Shown in pieces: positions 63,303 through 64,000 of a stretch of 64,000 bases of DNA; positions within the stretch are counted from its first letter, which is position 1, and each line of letters starts with the position of its first letter. The position numbers were made by a program, and so were the translations under genes. The notes under the pieces are model-generated. The model saw only the letters and a list, made by a program, of their open reading frames with translations, did no database searches and had not been told where the DNA came from. Source of the DNA: Oncomelania hupensis (Eukaryota; Mollusca; Gastropoda; Littorinimorpha; Pomatiopsidae); the NCBI GenBank assembly GCA_036898135.1, contig CM072511.1, positions 27,304,610-27,368,609 on the forward strand, read 5' to 3'.

Positions 63303-64000
63303 AGGGCTCGAAATTAGCGGGGGCCCGGGGCCAAAAACCCGCAAAGTTGATTTCGGGCTCGGAAAGTTAAAAAACGAAGGGCCCGCTTGGCCCGCAATAT
63401 AATTCGTCTGCTACAGCTAGCTCTACTCGGCTGTTTCATATTTGGGCCAAGGGAAGCAACCCACACCGGTGCCCTAAATTTGGACAGAAAAAAAAACAGA
63501 GAAAAGAAGCGAAAACCCTTTAATTTTGCACTCAAAAGTTTAATATACACTTCAATATCTTTTTAATATAATAAACAAAAGGCTATGGCACAACATAAGC
63601 GCAAACTGTCCATCTTTGCAAGTACGAAAGTATGGCTACATATCGTCGCCATACAGTAGCTAAAACAATCGGCGTTGGCGTATTTTCCAATTTTTGGGAA
63701 GCGAAAGTCGCCAGAAGAAAACGTCGACGAAAGGAAAGAACAAGAAAAAGAGAGAAAAAAGAAGTATGAAGAGGAAAAGAGATCAAGGAACTACAATGAA
63801 GGGTGGAAAAAAAGATTTCCATGGCATGACCTTGAAGTGAACGAGGAAGAGTACTGTTAAGTTTAGTTCCCTTTCATGGTTTTGTTTTGAACTTTTGTGC
63901 ATTGAGGTCAGATTTTTTGTTAGGTTACTCATATTAATTTAATTATGTGTATTGTGCAATACTCAGTCACAAAACTGAAAAGTATTATACAAGAGACTCA
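63303..64000 (+). mobile_element. Start of a hAT-type transposon (runs off the window)
   Basis: CAGGGCTCGAAATTAGCGGG at 63303 is a terminus of the kind found on animal hAT elements. It is followed by a GGGCCC-rich subterminal region. From about 63660 a + frame reads KQSALAYFPIFGKRKSPEEN … RNYNEGWKKRFPWHDLEVNE EEYC. This recalls the N-terminus of hAT/ZNF862-like proteins, where 'W….FPW…' precedes a TTF/BED-type CxxC finger. The frame meets TAA right after the first Cys, but a GTTAAGT donor overlaps it, so an intron may follow. The other terminus is outside the window. Confidence 0.5.

Overview
This is nuclear DNA of an animal, most likely a gastropod mollusc. The genes have introns with GT-AG splice sites and metazoan protein domains (PH + RhoGAP; an 11-cysteine bursicon-type knot). 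Intergenic and intronic DNA is full of lophotrochozoan-style repeats: DIRS, L1/Tx1-like, RTE-like, Rex1/CR1-like and I/Nimb-like LINEs, solo LTRs, SINEs, MITEs and long di- and trinucleotide arrays. The placement is an inference; no taxon-diagnostic gene is present. There is no rRNA, tRNA gene or CRISPR array, and no prokaryotic operon. Left half (3.2-37.7 kb, + strand): the 3' part of one Rho GTPase-activating protein gene of the ARHGAP9/12/15/27 type. I can place ten consecutive coding exons (3250-35492). Every splice junction keeps phase, giving 383 residues plus stop: PH domain, short linker, then a complete and apparently catalytically competent RhoGAP domain. Upstream exons lie outside the window. 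The introns act as a sink for transposons. The 11.6-kb intron between the first two exons holds an L1-like LINE whose 3' UTR was split by a 4.7-kb DIRS element with a textbook internal complementary region. It also holds a palindromic MITE, a solo LTR and a pre-miRNA-like hairpin. A small hAT-like MITE ends 16 nt before the third exon. A perfect-TIR transposon and two copies of an AGGTCA-rich repeat lie further on. Middle (37.9-52.4 kb): mostly a transposon graveyard (RTE-like, I/Nimb-like and Rex1-like LINE fragments, two more solo LTRs with perfect 5-bp target duplications). It contains one convincing host gene, an intronless minus-strand ORF (45571-46407). This encodes a secreted 278-residue pro-protein with a furin site and a C-terminal cystine knot whose cysteine pattern is that of bursicon-alpha. 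Right part (52.4-64 kb): the last exons of a minus-strand gene for a low-complexity, probably cytoplasmic tail (52473-54433, perhaps with a 27-nt microexon at 62652-62678). Within that span lies a less certain minus-strand multi-exon gene (57613-60592) with a CxxC zinc-finger-like segment. Simple-sequence arrays, a CR1-like 3' end and, at the right edge, the start of a hAT-type transposon fill the rest. The regions best worth following up are the bursicon-like prohormone, the MITE abutting a RhoGAP splice acceptor, the DIRS-in-LINE nest, the 74-nt hairpin and the perfect-TIR element.
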